Part shown: one piece after another, positions 46,188-57,481 of the stretch
Position numbering within the stretch: position 1 is the stretch's first letter
How the letters are laid out: each line of letters opens with the position of its first letter
Origin: Venturia oleaginea
Taxonomy: Eukaryota > Ascomycota > Dothideomycetes > Venturiales > Venturiaceae
NCBI GenBank assembly: GCA_013176395.1
Contig: JABMLP010000023.1
Span: 496,001-560,000, forward strand
DNA: 64,000 nt
Reading direction: 5' to 3'
Notes under the pieces: generated by a model
Databases searched by the model: none
What the model was told of the DNA's origin: nothing
What the model saw: the letters and a program-made list of their open reading frames with translations, nothing else
Program-made: the position numbers and the translations under genes

Positions 46188-48012
46188 GGCGATGGCAATC
46201 AGCTGAGGTCTTTGAGATGTTTCGTTTCGTTTCGTCGATCAATGCAAAGGGGAGGAAACAAATAAGAAACGAAATGGAGAAGAGTGGACTAAGGTCAGAA
46301 CCAAATACTTCGATTGTTGAGCTCGTACTTACTCAAATAGAGACTACGAACTAAACTCACGACACGAAGCAGTGGTTAAATGATATTTGGTGCAAGTGGG
46401 GTGGAGGAGAGGGGTTTCAGATGCGATCCTGTTGTGGCTGGCCAATGGGGATGAGGCCGGGGCTGGGATGTCGAGGATATATTGGAGAATGTAACCCCGC
46501 TCACCTAGTTGAGGTTCGTTGCCCCAAGTAACTCTTCTTCGCAGCACTGCAGCATTTGTCGTTGAGTTTGAGATGTACACTCGTCTTTGCGAAACCCTTC
46601 GTCTTCATTGGAGAGCAAAGTTTAGCTGATGTTTCTAGAATTTTGCTGGTTAGTGTGATGGCCGATGTTTGCTGCGAGGATGAATTCCAATCTTTTTGTT
46701 GCTGATGTTGATATGTGATAGTGTCCGTCACTAACATATCTTGGACACTCAACCGGCAGACGGCTATCCTAAAGCTTTAAGACATAGCAACAGATTCCGG
46801 ATGGGAGATTAGCTGTGGGCCTTACGGGTCGTCTGTTTACTTATAGAGCGATGCTTGATCTTCAAATCGCGGCTCCGCTATCCCATACCCGTGTGCGGGC
46901 TCTTATCAGGGAACGAACCCAGGACTCGAAGAACCCGATTTCCCCTGGTGAAATCGCGCTCGTTATGAAGTTGTGCCCGGAATATGAGGAGAGCATTGGT
47001 TTTGTCGGTGCTGGAATTGCAGTCGATGATCAGGCGTACGCCGTCAAGCGTGAACAACTTTCAAAAAGCTGTGCATGAGTAACTTCTAGTACGGCTGGGT
47101 AATTCTAAGTCTAGGGCTAGAGTATAGGTATCCTTCTACCTATTCTAAAATATACTACATAGTGATAGAGACTTCGCGTATAAGGGCCTCTTCGAAAGTA
47201 ATGTTCGCGCTGTGAGACGCAACGCTAAAAATGAAAGGTCTTTTCCGCTAGCACAATAGAGTGAGAGATAAGTGGTGAGTACACTGTGGTATTGGATGGG
47301 GCGGTTAGTGCCGGGAAGGAGGTTTTTGGGATAGGGCATGCATATGAAACCTGGGGGGGGGAACTTGGACTTGATTAGGTTTGTTTACTACGATGATTGA
47401 CCTTCGTAGTCGTCTTAATTGATGGATGGAGTTTGTATGGTATGAATTCGACTTTTGATTTTCGATACTTACCATATACTTTCCCACCCCGAACTTTGTT
47501 GACCTTGATCCATCAAGATTTGATGCCCGGTCCCAATCGCTTCTTTGCAATTCAGTCCATCATGATCATGAGTCGAGTTCCCGATACTGAGAAGAATGAA
47601 ATAGTTAACCAGTGCTGCTAAAGATTAACTGGATGCACATGGTCCATTTTCAGTGCTTCTGACAGGTCTTTCAAGAGTCGCCGGGAAGTTGTTGACTTCA
47701 TTCCGGAATTGGGCCTGGAGGAAAGCTTAGTGGTTGATGAAGATGTCTCTCGCCTCCTTTCTGGAAGAATAGTGATGGTTTGAAGCACTTTGCGAGAGAA
47801 AGCAGTTGGAGGTAGAACTGGAAGGAAGAAGAAGAGGACGAGAAGTAGCTGATGCCTGAGGATCGAACGGGAAGAATGGGGCCGATCTAATTTTAGACGA
47901 GATCCAGATCACGATTTCCATCCACCACAACAACTTCAGCCGCAAATACCAAAGTCAACTTTCCGTTAGTCGCGTCTTGGCTTGCTCTCCTCCTTACCGC
48001 TTGATTGAGACC
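46188..48012. other. Long intergenic stretch without a supported gene
   Basis: About 1.8 kb. It includes the promoter of the GPI-type gene. The 47.1 kb area is A/T-rich. Short frames at 46815-47078 and 47727-47945 carry no recognisable motif. Confidence 0.5.
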
Positions 48013-48233
48013 ATGTACACTCGAAGTTCTCAGCTTCTGCGGACCTCTAACGTCCTGACTCTGCCCGTCCATAAGTCTGGCATCGCGATGGCCGAACCTT
48101 AAGCACCAGGACGCCCCAATATGCCGCTCGTTTAGCCATACTCGGCGGCTTTAAATCATCTCGGCAAGACTTTGGCTACTCTGGCTGGAAGTCCTCTGTC
48201 GGGTATCATTGTGGCTGCATTTCGAACGTGTAG
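48013..48233 (+). pseudogene. Frameshifted remnant resembling a small mitochondrial-targeted protein
   Basis: ATG at 48013 opens MYTRSSQLLRTSNVLTLPV, an Arg/Ser/Leu-rich presequence-like start that hits TAA at 48100-48102. A shifted frame picks up at once with RTLSTRTPQYAARLAILGGF and KSSRQDFGYSGWKS, ending in TAG at 48231. The two halves look like one mitochondrial presequence protein split by a frameshift. I cannot name the parent gene. Short length keeps confidence low. Confidence 0.33.
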
Positions 48234-48454
48234 GCTAGCTACTTCTGCTTAGGATGCCATGTTACTCATACTCTAAGAGGTTTTAACCAAAACAGCTGGT
48301 GTGCCCAGCTTAGTTATGTTTTTCTTCAGCTTCAGCTTCTTATCCAGTCGTTTCTTCATGTTTTGCTGGTAGCTTTCCCGCCCTATCCTTTTCTTCGTTC
48401 TTTCGAAGCGCTTTCTGATCGTTTAGGGACGCTTTTTGTCCAGTATCCCCAAGC

Positions 48455-51400
48455 ATGGATAACATAAACAAAGCTATTGGAATCTCATATGTTGAAGGTA
48501 TCATCACAAGTCCTTTCATCGGAGCAATTGACGAGAACAGACGTGCTAATTCGACTTCGTGCGTAGTCCCCCCATCTCGTGGTCGAAAGCAATTCAAGCC
48601 CTTCATTCTCCGTGTACCAGTCTTGTTCTTTGTCTGCTCCGTAGCGCTTGCCTTCTTCGGTGTCCTCGAATATGCATCAAGAACTTTACCTCACGCCGAC
48701 AAGGGCCACAGTATGTGGAAAGCTGCGCAGGCAAGGAACGCGTCTTCCTCTTCCTCTAGTTTGCAGAGGCGCCAGGGAACAGCGTCCTTTACAAATTCCA
48801 GCTCGGTCATCATCACTACATCGACTCCGACCTCAACCACGAGCGAGCAGACATTGACCGAAGCTACGAATTTCAATGCATTTGTAGCCACTGCAAGTAC
48901 GACCACGACCACTGCTCCCACTGTCGGAGCTACAAATCCGAATGCATTTGTGGATACTGCTAGGAAGAGCACAACCACTATTAATGCTGGAGCTACAAAT
49001 CCAAACGCCTTTGTGGACACAGCGAGGACGAGCACAACCACTGTGGTTACTGGAGCCACGAACCCAAACGCCTTTGTGGATACTGCCAGAACGAGCACAA
49101 CCACCATCAATGCTGGAGCCACGAATCCAAATGCTTTTGTAGATACTGCGAGAGCAAGTACTACCACATTTGTGCCAGGCACGACCTCAGCAGCTTTTGT
49201 AGATACTGTCAGGACGTCCCCATCCATCTCGACCCCAAAAGTGGCAGCAACCACCAACTCTGGGGCTTTCGTTGACACCAAGATTGCAACCTCCGTAACA
49301 GAAGCCCCAACGCTTGCAACGAACCCGAACGCATTTGTGGCGACTGTGTCCACGATCTCCGGAATCATTACTTCAGTGACGATTCCAAATGCTTACGTCC
49401 CCACAATCACAAGCGTTGCGGTGGCTGTCTCGTACTTGACAAGCAGCAATGGGGCTGTACAGACAATCTCGTCTTCTTATACAACAAGATTCTTGGCCTC
49501 TTCGACCTACATTGATCAGACGAGCATTATGATCTACAAAACTACAGATATAGGAACATCGACTTCCTCCCTGGTCACAACCGACACTAATGGCAAGGCT
49601 ACAACCATTCTCTCTGCCGTTCCGTATACAACAAGGTTTCTGGCTTCCTCAACCTACACTGATCAGGCGAACATCAACATCATGACCTACATGACCACGA
49701 AAATGGGAACATCGACTTCTTCCCTGGTGGTATCCGACGCCAATGGCAAAGCTACAACCGTTCTCTCTGCCGTTCCATATACAACAACGTTTCTGGCCTC
49801 CTCAAGGTACACTGATCAGGCGAATATCATGACCTACATGACTACGGAAATAGGAACGTCGACTTCCTCCATTGTGACAACCGACGCCAATGGCCAAGCT
49901 ACAATCGTTCTTTCTGCTGTTCCATACACAACAACGTTTCTGGCCTCCTCAAGGTACACTGATCAGGCGAATATCATGACCTACATGACTACGGAAATAG
50001 GAACGTCGACTTCCTCCATTGTGATAACCGACGCCAATGGCCGAGCCACAACCGTTCTTTCTGATGTTCCATATACTACAGTACGACAAACTACGTCAGC
50101 AGTGGTGATGCCAAAGTCCGTAGAGAACAACAATCCCCAAGTTTACATTAAGACAGAGACCTGGCCTCTCTGGAAGATCTTCATTGGCGGATATTGTCCA
50201 ATCCTTCTCGCCGTTTTGTTCAAGTTGTTCTGGACGTCCATCTACGCCAAGATTAAACTCATTGAACCGTTCATGCGTATGGCCCGGCCGGAAGGATCAA
50301 GCGCTGCAGACACCCTGCACACATATTATCTTTCGAGCTATCTCATGCCGGATGCTATATTCTCGATGATGAAAGGACATTGGCTGATATTTTGGTCGGC
50401 ACTTGTATATCTTGCCGTTGGACTCCTTGCCCCTCTCGCTTCAGAAGTACTGTTCCTGGACACGAATTGGAATTGTCCGAATCCAAACTATGACGAGGAC
50501 CACAGAAACAATCCATGTTGGCCACCAAAATTGTCAGTCGATCCGCTGATGGTTCGCCTTCTGCAAGGCCTTTTGGTTTTCGTTGCCATTATGACAATCA
50601 ATTTGATGTTGATGGTGATACGGACTCCGACTGGACTGTATTCTGATCCTTCCTCGATCGGAGCCATTGCCTCATTGACACACCATCCCGAGGTTTTGGA
50701 TGGCTTTCGGGATTTGGACGACGAGGTTTTGTTGAAAGACGTACGCAGGAAGCTCGGCACCCGGAGATACAAATTGGACGACTACCAGCGAGAGGATGGC
50801 ACTTGGAGATACGGCTTTGTGCCAGTCAGTCCCGCTAGTCCTCTACCCCGCGACGAGAAGGGGCAGGGATCGAAGAAATTGAAGAGGACGAAGACTTTCT
50901 CGGAAGGTTCTAGAAAACAAGCGATTTGGGACGCCGTCTCCGATTGGTCTTTTACGTTGCTCCTTCTGGCCACAATGGGCATACTAATCGGCTACTTCAA
51001 AGACTCCCGCGACACCGCCTTCAACCGCTTCTTCAACTCAAATACTTTCGGACCTCGATTCGTTATGGTACGTCTCTTTTCTTCTCATCTCACTCTCGTC
51101 TCTCTCAAGCTAATTCGTAGCAATGTAGACGTTGGCAGGTAGTATCATATCTCTAAACTTCAAGCGCCTCGAGCGAGACGCTCATACGCTTGCTCCCTAC
51201 CACGCCCTCTCCAACGCTCCACAGCCAGCTTCTAGTACCATTCTCCTCCATCGTCGGTCCCTCCCTTACTCTGCTCTCTTCAGCATGACGTATAACCGCC
51301 ATCCGCTCGCCTCCTACCTCGCCTTCATCGCCATTCTGAGCGATGTCCTTGTCATCTCCATAGCCGGGATCCCATACTCGCCCGGCCAAATATACGTCGA

Positions 51401-51707
51401 GTTCCTCGCCTGTTTCTACGTCACTATTGTGATTTTGGGGTTAATGGTGTTAGGCATTATCATGACGATGGTATGGAGGAGGTGGACGCCTGATTTACCT
51501 AGGACACCGGATACGATTTTGGCGGTTATGAGTTATGTTGCTGATTCGAGACTGTTAGATGATTTCGATGGATGCGAAGGGCTTAGAAGCCGGGAAGTAG
51601 AAAATAGAGTTAACAGGCTGGGGAAGAGATATGGCTACGGTCGTTATGTGGGAGTGGACGGACAGACGAAATGGATGGTGGATGAGGATTGTCATCTCGG
51701 TGCGTGA
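48455..51707 (+). CDS. DUF3433-type multi-pass membrane protein with repeat-rich ectodomain
   Basis: Exons 48455-51067 and 51129-51707 are joined over a 61-nt intron, 1063 aa. A first TM segment lies at about 50-70 (RVPVLFFVCSVALAFFGVLEY). Residues 85-555 are Thr/Ser-rich and made largely of two tandem repeat families: a 21-residue unit around NPNAFVDTARTSTTT, and a 49-residue unit around YTTTFLASSRYTDQANIMTY. Then come TM segments near IFIGGYCPILLAVLFKLFW, FWSALVYLAVGLLAPLASEV, LLQGLLVFVAIMTINLMLMV and WSFTLLLLATMGILIGYF, with more in exon 2. Multi-pass blocks of this kind (LFWTSIYAKIKLIEPFMRMA) characterise fungal DUF3433 proteins. The repeat domain should face the outside and be O-glycosylated; function is unknown. 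Confidence 0.86.
48926..49177 (+). repeat. Four tandem 63-bp repeats encoding GATNPNAFVDTARTSTTT-like units
   Basis: Unit starts at 48926, 48989, 49052 and 49115, exactly 63 bp apart, each beginning Gly-Ala-Thr-Asn-Pro-Asn-Ala-Phe-Val-Asp-Thr. Degenerate copies flank on both sides (NFNAFVATA near 48868; TSAAFVDT, NSGAFVDT and NPNAFVAT up to about 49340). Confidence 0.93.
49478..50071 (+). repeat. Four tandem repeats of about 147 bp encoding YTTTFLASSRYTDQ-like units
   Basis: Unit starts at 49478, 49625, 49778 and 49925; spacing is 147, 153, 147 and 147 bp. The second unit carries a 6-bp insertion (extra Asn-Ile). Units three and four are almost identical over about 110 bp, so the last duplication or a gene-conversion event is recent. 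Confidence 0.93.
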
Positions 51708-52890
51708 ATCTGCGTCGCAAAGGATTGGTTTTGTATATATCATGATTTATGAGGTGGACACGCTGAATAGGTACTTTTGGAAATTGCTCAAGGATCAAAT
51801 TCAGTAGTATAACTTACATCTCCATCTCGTATGTATGTATCTTCTATTCGCAAAAAGGCGGCATAGCATAATAAACGAAAACGAAAACAAGAACGAAAAC
51901 GTGAATGATATAAGCTGTGTGGGGATACCCCCCCACCCAATGCATCCAATCATATATTTATACAGCGATGACTAACCGCCGTCAAAGCAAGGTAGGAGCA
52001 CCATGCCGAAATGCCAGCAGCTTAACCCTGCTGGCCTGAAAGAACTATACCGGTAGCGAAGAATACAAGTACTAATGACATTCCAATGAGCGAAGGAATA
52101 AATGTGGGACCGATTCCTGAGATCGAGGAAGGGGGAGAAGAAGAAGAAGAAGAAGGAGGAGGAGGAGGTGAAGGGGGAGGGGAAAATGATAAAAAGGGAT
52201 CCCATTATTTTCAGGAGCGAAAATTTAAAGAGGGATGAGGGGATATGGAGGAATTGATATTAAATATAAACTCGTAATGATATCACGAGCGAAATGCCAT
52301 TCTAGACTATCCTTGATGGAGTTTGGGTTTGGTGTGGAAGGTGGTGAAAGAGGGGAGGTGTGTTGTTTGTACGACTGACAATAAGCCTGGACTAAAGCTG
52401 CGGAAAGGTTTGGTGATGGATGGGATGGATGGAGGCGTGGAAACGTTTAGTGATGTCTAGAGAATGGAAGGAAGCTGTGCAGAAGAAGGATAGTACCATC
52501 TAAACTCGCTATAGTTGAAAGTTTGGGATTTATAGTTGGGCGGTTGATGAGTTAGTGGGGGGTTCTTTAAAATCGAGATGGAATGCTATTTCTGAAATCT
52601 TCGGGTTCGAGAATCATGGAGACGGAATCATATTAAATTCCTAAATGACGATGAGATTGTTATATCTAAGGCCACTGTCTTACATCACGGAGAGAAGATA
52701 AATGAATATCGCATTGAGCCGCCGTGTCTCTACCCGAACTATCCTTCATTGATCGTATCAACGCTGGCCACGGGACTCGTTTCGCTTTCGCTTTTCGCAT
52801 CGCCATCTTCATCCACAATTTTAAGTACACCAGGGGCAAAGCTAAGCACTAGACCTACATCCTTAGAATTCAACGAGTCTGACGATTTCT
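51708..52890. other. Intergenic region between convergent genes, with a purine-rich microsatellite
   Basis: Holds 3' flanks of the DUF3433 and BCS1-like genes. A GAA/GGA purine run spans about 52124-52194. No gene is supported. Confidence 0.6.
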
Positions 52891-54456
52891 TCAGGCTGTG
52901 TCCATATTTTCAGTCCGTTCTACGCCATCAATAGACGTCTTCGGTGTCTTCTCTGCCGCGCCCGCAGTATCTGAAGTGAAATGCTTGATGATCCAAGCAT
53001 CTGCATCCTCCACCGCCTGCGAGGGAGACTCTTTGCAATTCAGAAGAAATCCTTGCAACTCGGCGGGCGTAACCTTGCCTTCCGGTAACAAAGCCAGGAA
53101 CTCTTGCGCATATTTTTCAAGCTCTTCCTCTCCAAGCCCGGAACAATGGAACATACGCTTGAAGACTCGTCGTCCAGCTTCTCGGCTCATCTCGGCAAAC
53201 AGTACTTGTTTATCGACGCGACCAGGTCTGACCAGCGCACTGTCCAAATCTTCTTTTTTGTTTGCGGTCATGATGACGATGCGTCCTTCTTGTGCTGCAG
53301 AGCCATCTAGCACGTTGAGCAGATCGCCGTAGCAGAGAGACTTCTTCCACGGCACCTTTGCTGATTCTGTTGATTCACGGCGAAGACCAGCTGTGTCGAT
53401 GTCTTCGAGGACGACGATACATTTTGGTGGAAGGGTTCCGAAAAGATCTCTCAGGCCATGTGAGCTTTCGACAGAGGTAAGATCGAGCATGTACAATTCC
53501 AATGCGAAATGCCCTGCCAGCGCCCGGCAAAGTGAGCTCTTTCCAGTTCCTGGTGGCCCATAAAAGAGATAGCCACGACGATAAGGTATGCCGTTGTCTT
53601 CATAGTATTTCTGGACTTCAGGCTTCAAGTAGTACGTGATTTCATCGACCAGTTCTTCTTTGATCTTCTCATCCAACTCAACAGTCTCCAAGGGTCGGTT
53701 GGGAAGAATTTGTGGGCCAACCCATGGCATGTGAGCCGCTCCTGTTTGATAGACTGTTGTCTTATTCTTGGTCTTGTCTTTGACGAAGCTCTTGCATGCG
53801 AATAGATAGTCTTTAGCTGGCTGCGGGTTCCACCCAACACAACGGATCGTGATCTTGTGAGCAATGGCCACGCCCACTCCGCGAGTCTTTGGCCCTTCGT
53901 AGGCATCATGTTCGAAAATAAAAGGCCATCCTCGGAACCAGAACCAGTGACGACCAACGTCTGGATAAAAAGATACGGGAGGAGAACGATCATCGTCCGC
54001 GTTGGAGTCGCGGTGATAGCGTGGCGAATACCAGTAGCGTAGGTTCATGTCCAGAGAGAACCCCTTCGACTTGGCCGTTAGAGATCGTGGACCGCGTCTT
54101 TGGGCGAAAGTTTCGGCCTGGAATTGGAGAACTTCCTGGTTGGCTCGGTCGTTAGCCGGAATTACCACAGCGCTTGTGAAGTACTTGACGAGAAATTGAT
54201 CGATCTCATTCCAAAAAGGCTTCACGAGTCCAATCACAAACAGACAAAGCATCATCAGGGTAACAATAGAGGTCGCATCGATGCCAGTCAGGCGGAGGAT
54301 GACGGAGTGGAAGTGACGGTAGCCGGGGACTAGCCCTTCAATGAGCTCTTGTGCTGCTCTAGTCGGCTCGCCAATGGGGTTTGAAGATGTGGTGGAGAAA
54401 AGATTCTTGGCGAGAAGGGTGAGCCCACCAAATCCGGCGATCCCGAGGGAGTTCAT
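52891..54456 (-). CDS. BCS1-like AAA ATPase
   Basis: Single exon, 521 aa. Layout of the BCS1 family: one TM segment at about 60-80 (TSIVTLMMLCLFVIGLV), a BCS1 N-domain (about 85-260, with YWYSPRYH and GRHWFWFRGWPFIFEH), then an AAA domain. Walker A is YGPPGTGKSS (about 297-306), Walker B CIVVLEDID (about 347-355), sensor-like IVIMTANKKEDLDSALVRPGRVDKQV includes the arginine region. Yeast Bcs1 translocates the folded Rieske protein across the mitochondrial inner membrane. Filamentous fungi have several divergent paralogues, and the extended N-terminal region and hydrophilic insertions suggest this is one of those rather than the true Bcs1. The first residues (MNSLGIAGFGGLTLLAKN) are not a classical presequence. 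Confidence 0.88.
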   Translation of the reverse strand: MNSLGIAGFGGLTLLAKNLFSTTSSNPIGEPTRAAQELIEGLVPGYRHFHSVILRLTGIDATSIVTLMMLCLFVIGLVKPFWNEIDQFLVKYFTSAVVIPANDRANQEVLQFQAETFAQRRGPRSLTAKSKGFSLDMNLRYWYSPRYHRDSNADDDRSPPVSFYPDVGRHWFWFRGWPFIFEHDAYEGPKTRGVGVAIAHKITIRCVGWNPQPAKDYLFACKSFVKDKTKNKTTVYQTGAAHMPWVGPQILPNRPLETVELDEKIKEELVDEITYYLKPEVQKYYEDNGIPYRRGYLFYGPPGTGKSSLCRALAGHFALELYMLDLTSVESSHGLRDLFGTLPPKCIVVLEDIDTAGLRRESTESAKVPWKKSLCYGDLLNVLDGSAAQEGRIVIMTANKKEDLDSALVRPGRVDKQVLFAEMSREAGRRVFKRMFHCSGLGEEELEKYAQEFLALLPEGKVTPAELQGFLLNCKESPSQAVEDADAWIIKHFTSDTAGAAEKTPKTSIDGVERTENMDTA

Positions 54457-55189
54457 GCTGAGATAGAGCAGTCCTGATGTTGAAGATGAAAGCGAGACGG
54501 TGTATTTAAGTCATCGACTGGTTTCTCTTTCGCTCTCGTGATCCGTATCTTTTTGCAGTGGTTGTCCGGGTCGCTTGACTACAATCATCTGTACAACGAG
54601 TAGCTAGAAATATATCGAATAATGATAGTAGAGGATGCCAGGCTGATTCGAATCGAGGAATCGAAGCCAACTCTTACCTTCCCATCCAGGCTCAATGAAC
54701 AAAAATATATACAAGCTCAACCGCGAAGTCGCCTCGCTAGCCGCGAATCGCATATTGTTTGCCCCTGTGATAGTGGTAAAGTTAGCTCATCGGAAATGAC
54801 GGATGCTAGGGAATTTGATGTCGGACAATAGCAAGCAAACAGCAGGAGGGAGGGGAACTGGTCCTGCACCTCGAGCAGACGATAATCGTTCATGAGTCCT
54901 ACAGAACTGGTCGTACGAGCAGCAAGATAGATGATGTACAGCTTCTTGTGATGGCTGCTGTGCGAGGCATGATGGAGCGTGGTCGAAGAAGCAAATATGG
55001 GGCGGCAGAAAACTCCGGTTCCGAGTCTTCTTTTCACGTGAAGAAAAGAAACGCTCTTCTCTTTTCTGAGGCAACAATCATGTAGAATTGCTTGGTATTA
55101 TTTATGACATGTGAATCTCGTTTTATAGTTCCTTCTCATTAAACCACCCCCAATGCCCCGCAACTCCCAAAGATATATCTATGACGCGT
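54457..55189. other. Intergenic region
   Basis: Promoter of the BCS1-like gene and 3' flank of the small secreted-protein gene. No other feature recognised. Confidence 0.5.
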
Positions 55190-55819
55190 CTAAGAAGGCA
55201 CATCCCATTGGTACTTCTTGATCAAACTCTTGTACTGTGTGACAATGTTCGCCGATGCTACATCTCCCGCACTCTTGGTGCCAGTTGGCATCAAATTGTT
55301 GTACGCCTTTGCCCACTTCTCGTAAAGACCGAGTTGCTGGACGAGACTCTCATAAACCAATTGTCGTTCCCTCGTCTTGACCGAAACCGTCCAATTGTCT
55401 CCTATCGCCTTGAATGCTGTTTGCTGAACCACGGTGAGGGCTGAGCTCGCGGCCACCATTGCGGACCCGGCGTCGGCGTAACCGATGACTGAACCTGGTG
55501 CGAAGCGGTTGGTGGTCTCCCAAAGCTTGTTTGAGATTGCTTTGTGGGCCTCTCCCACTCCGCAATTGAGCAAAAGGTTCGGAGGAGGAACTAATGGATT
55601 GGCGCGGGAGACACATTTGAATGCGGTGGTGAGGGCCGTGTATGTCTGCCCAAGTTCTCCCCAGGCTCTTTGGATCAGTGCTCCGGTCGCTTTCTGTTGA
55701 ACCTGGGGTTGTGCATAACCAGGAAACGAAGACGTGAACTGCCTTTCTTCGAGCGTGATGGGTTTCGAGATAGCGCCTCCAAAGAGACAAAGGGTTGGAA
55801 GGAGAAGCAACTTCATCAT
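55190..55819 (-). CDS. Small secreted protein, hypothetical
   Basis: Single exon, 209 aa. Signal peptide at residues 1-18 (MMKLLLLPTLCLFGGAISK); ATG codons at 55819 and 55816. The mature part is mostly helical in character, with few cysteines (in FKCVSRANP and LLNCGVG), suggesting one disulfide. Sequence includes ITLEERQFTSSF shortly after the signal peptide and KWAKAYNNLMP near the end. It faintly recalls fungal secreted helical surface-binding proteins, but no family is claimed. Confidence 0.68.
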   Translation of the reverse strand: MMKLLLLPTLCLFGGAISKPITLEERQFTSSFPGYAQPQVQQKATGALIQRAWGELGQTYTALTTAFKCVSRANPLVPPPNLLLNCGVGEAHKAISNKLWETTNRFAPGSVIGYADAGSAMVAASSALTVVQQTAFKAIGDNWTVSVKTRERQLVYESLVQQLGLYEKWAKAYNNLMPTGTKSAGDVASANIVTQYKSLIKKYQWDVPS

Positions 55820-56252
55820 GTTAGAATTGAGATGTGGAGCGCGGTCAGGTGCGAAGCCTTTGAAATGGCCTCATGTAAGATCGCAGCATCGCGAATTTAA
55901 GTACTCCAATGTATGCCATGGCCGGTGTACCGAGCATCCTCAGTGCTTGTCGGACATCTCTGTAAGATTGCTTTCTGGGTTGTTCGCCGTCCCGCCTAAA
56001 GCCGGGCAAGCAGGTATGCTCGTGGTTATCCGTGCTCAATAGTGGGTAATCAATATAGTTCGTAATGTAGGCACCATCAAAAACGCAAGCAGAGCCCTAA
56101 GGTTCAATTTCACCCACGACATCTTGGCGGGTTGCCTGATCGCTAATCGAAATTCGCAGGAAGGGACTGTATCTGGTGATAGATAAACTTTGATAGACTT
56201 CACCTTTACTCCACGCAACTGACACTGCCTACCGCCATCTTCCAGAGACGGT

Positions 56253-56510
56253 TTAGTCCCACTTGTGTAGAGGATCATAATCTTCTTGCGTTTCAGCGCC
56301 GATGATCTTGAGCTGTCCGGATGCCAAGTTCGTCAACCCATGCTCGCGAATTATATCTTGCGAATCCCGGACATGGCGTGGCCATCGTAGCATGTTGCCC
56401 CAGTCGTCTGGCGTACTCATTAAGGGCCTGAACTGGAAGCAATTCTTTTCCCATATGGGATGAACAGCGAAGCAAATGGCAGTCATGTAGCGCAACCTCG
56501 GTATCTTCAT
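56253..56510 (-). CDS. Small hypothetical protein downstream of the Ras gene
   Basis: ATG at 56510 opens an 85-codon frame, MKIPRLRYMTAICFAVHPIW to ...YDPLHKWD, rich in Trp and charged residues and without TM segments. Residue composition looks like a real protein rather than a chance frame. It lies about 160 bp downstream of the Ras stop codon, same strand, so it could instead be Ras 3' UTR or part of an unrecognised gene. No family recognised. Confidence 0.35.
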   Translation of the reverse strand: MKIPRLRYMTAICFAVHPIWEKNCFQFRPLMSTPDDWGNMLRWPRHVRDSQDIIREHGLTNLASGQLKIIGAETQEDYDPLHKWD

Positions 56511-56670
56511 AAGTGGGCTCGTTCAAGGGAGAGTTGGGGATTTCTGAACGGGGACTTCGCAAACATCGACTCAATTCGCTGCTGCTCGCCAAATTCCCAG
56601 CACCGCCGGCTGGAGCTACCACTGTTAACCATGTATCGACTGGATTTCAATACACCCTAAGCCCCACACC

Positions 56671-57481
56671 TTACATGACCGAGCAGCTTGAGAAACAATA
56701 GCGTGGAGCTCCTTCATTGTGGTCGCCTGGTTGGCCTGCAGTCCTTTTGCTTTTGGCGAACATACCTCTCTGTTCATCCTTTCCTGTATATCCGCTGTTG
56801 ACTCGGATGGCCCGTATGACCTCAAGGAAAGTTTCATCGATGTTGTGCCTTCTTTTCGCCGAGGTCTCTAGGAACGGGCATCCAAAAGACTGCGCCAATG
56901 CTTCTCCCTCTGCATAGTATACTGGTCAGCAATGTACGGAAAGGTAACAAGTATCAATATTCATCCATACCTTCAACTGACACCTTTCTCTCAGTAGCCA
57001 AATCGTTCTTGTTGCCCACTAAGATCATAGGCCAAGATTCCTCCTTCTTTACTTGCAAAATTTGTTTGTGAAAAGTTTTCATGTCATCAAAAGAGTCTCG
57101 CGAAGTGATGGAGTAGACTAGGATAAAACCTTCGCCTGTTCGCATGTACTGTTCTCGCATCGCCGAATACTCCTCTTGTCCTGCCGTGTCGAGGACGTCG
57201 GCCAACGCAATCTCATCATCGATCACGACTTGCTTGCGGTAGCTGTCTGAAAACTATTCTTCAGGCTATGATCTCATATGTTATAATTCGATACTCACCT
57301 TCAAGTGTAGGGTCGTATTCATCGACGAAATGACTGTTGACGAACTGGACCGTGATGCAAGTTTTGCCCGTGCCACCACTTCCGACCACCACAATTCTGT
57401 ATTCGCGGAGAAACTAATGTTTAGTCAAACTTTGTACAGCCCAGTGAGATGGTAGGAATAGCTAGCTACCTTGGACGCCAT
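56671..57481 (-). CDS. Ras-family small GTPase
   Basis: GDP/GTP switch of the Ras/Rap group controlling morphogenesis and growth. Exons 57470-57481 (12 nt, MASK), 57299-57413, 56971-57246 and 56671-56909; 213 aa. G1 is GSGGTGKT (residues 15-22), the effector loop reads YDPTLEDSYRKQ, G3 is [22 protein letters not shown] with the catalytic Gln present, G4 is NKND and G5 is ETSAK. The C-terminus ends CSVM, a CaaX box for farnesylation, with another Cys four residues before it that could be palmitoylated. G1 differs from classic Ras (GAGGVGKS) by Ser, Thr and Thr. It is best described as Ras2/RasB-like; the subgroup was not tested. Confidence 0.92.

Noticed and set aside
48691..49368. A 225-codon antisense frame opposite the 63-bp repeats
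   Set aside because: Repeat periods that are multiples of three keep the opposite strand open too. The sense protein has TM and DUF3433 sequence, and the antisense frame has none.
48926..50071. CRISPR-like regular repeats
   Set aside because: Units are head-to-tail coding repeats without spacers, and this is a eukaryotic genome.
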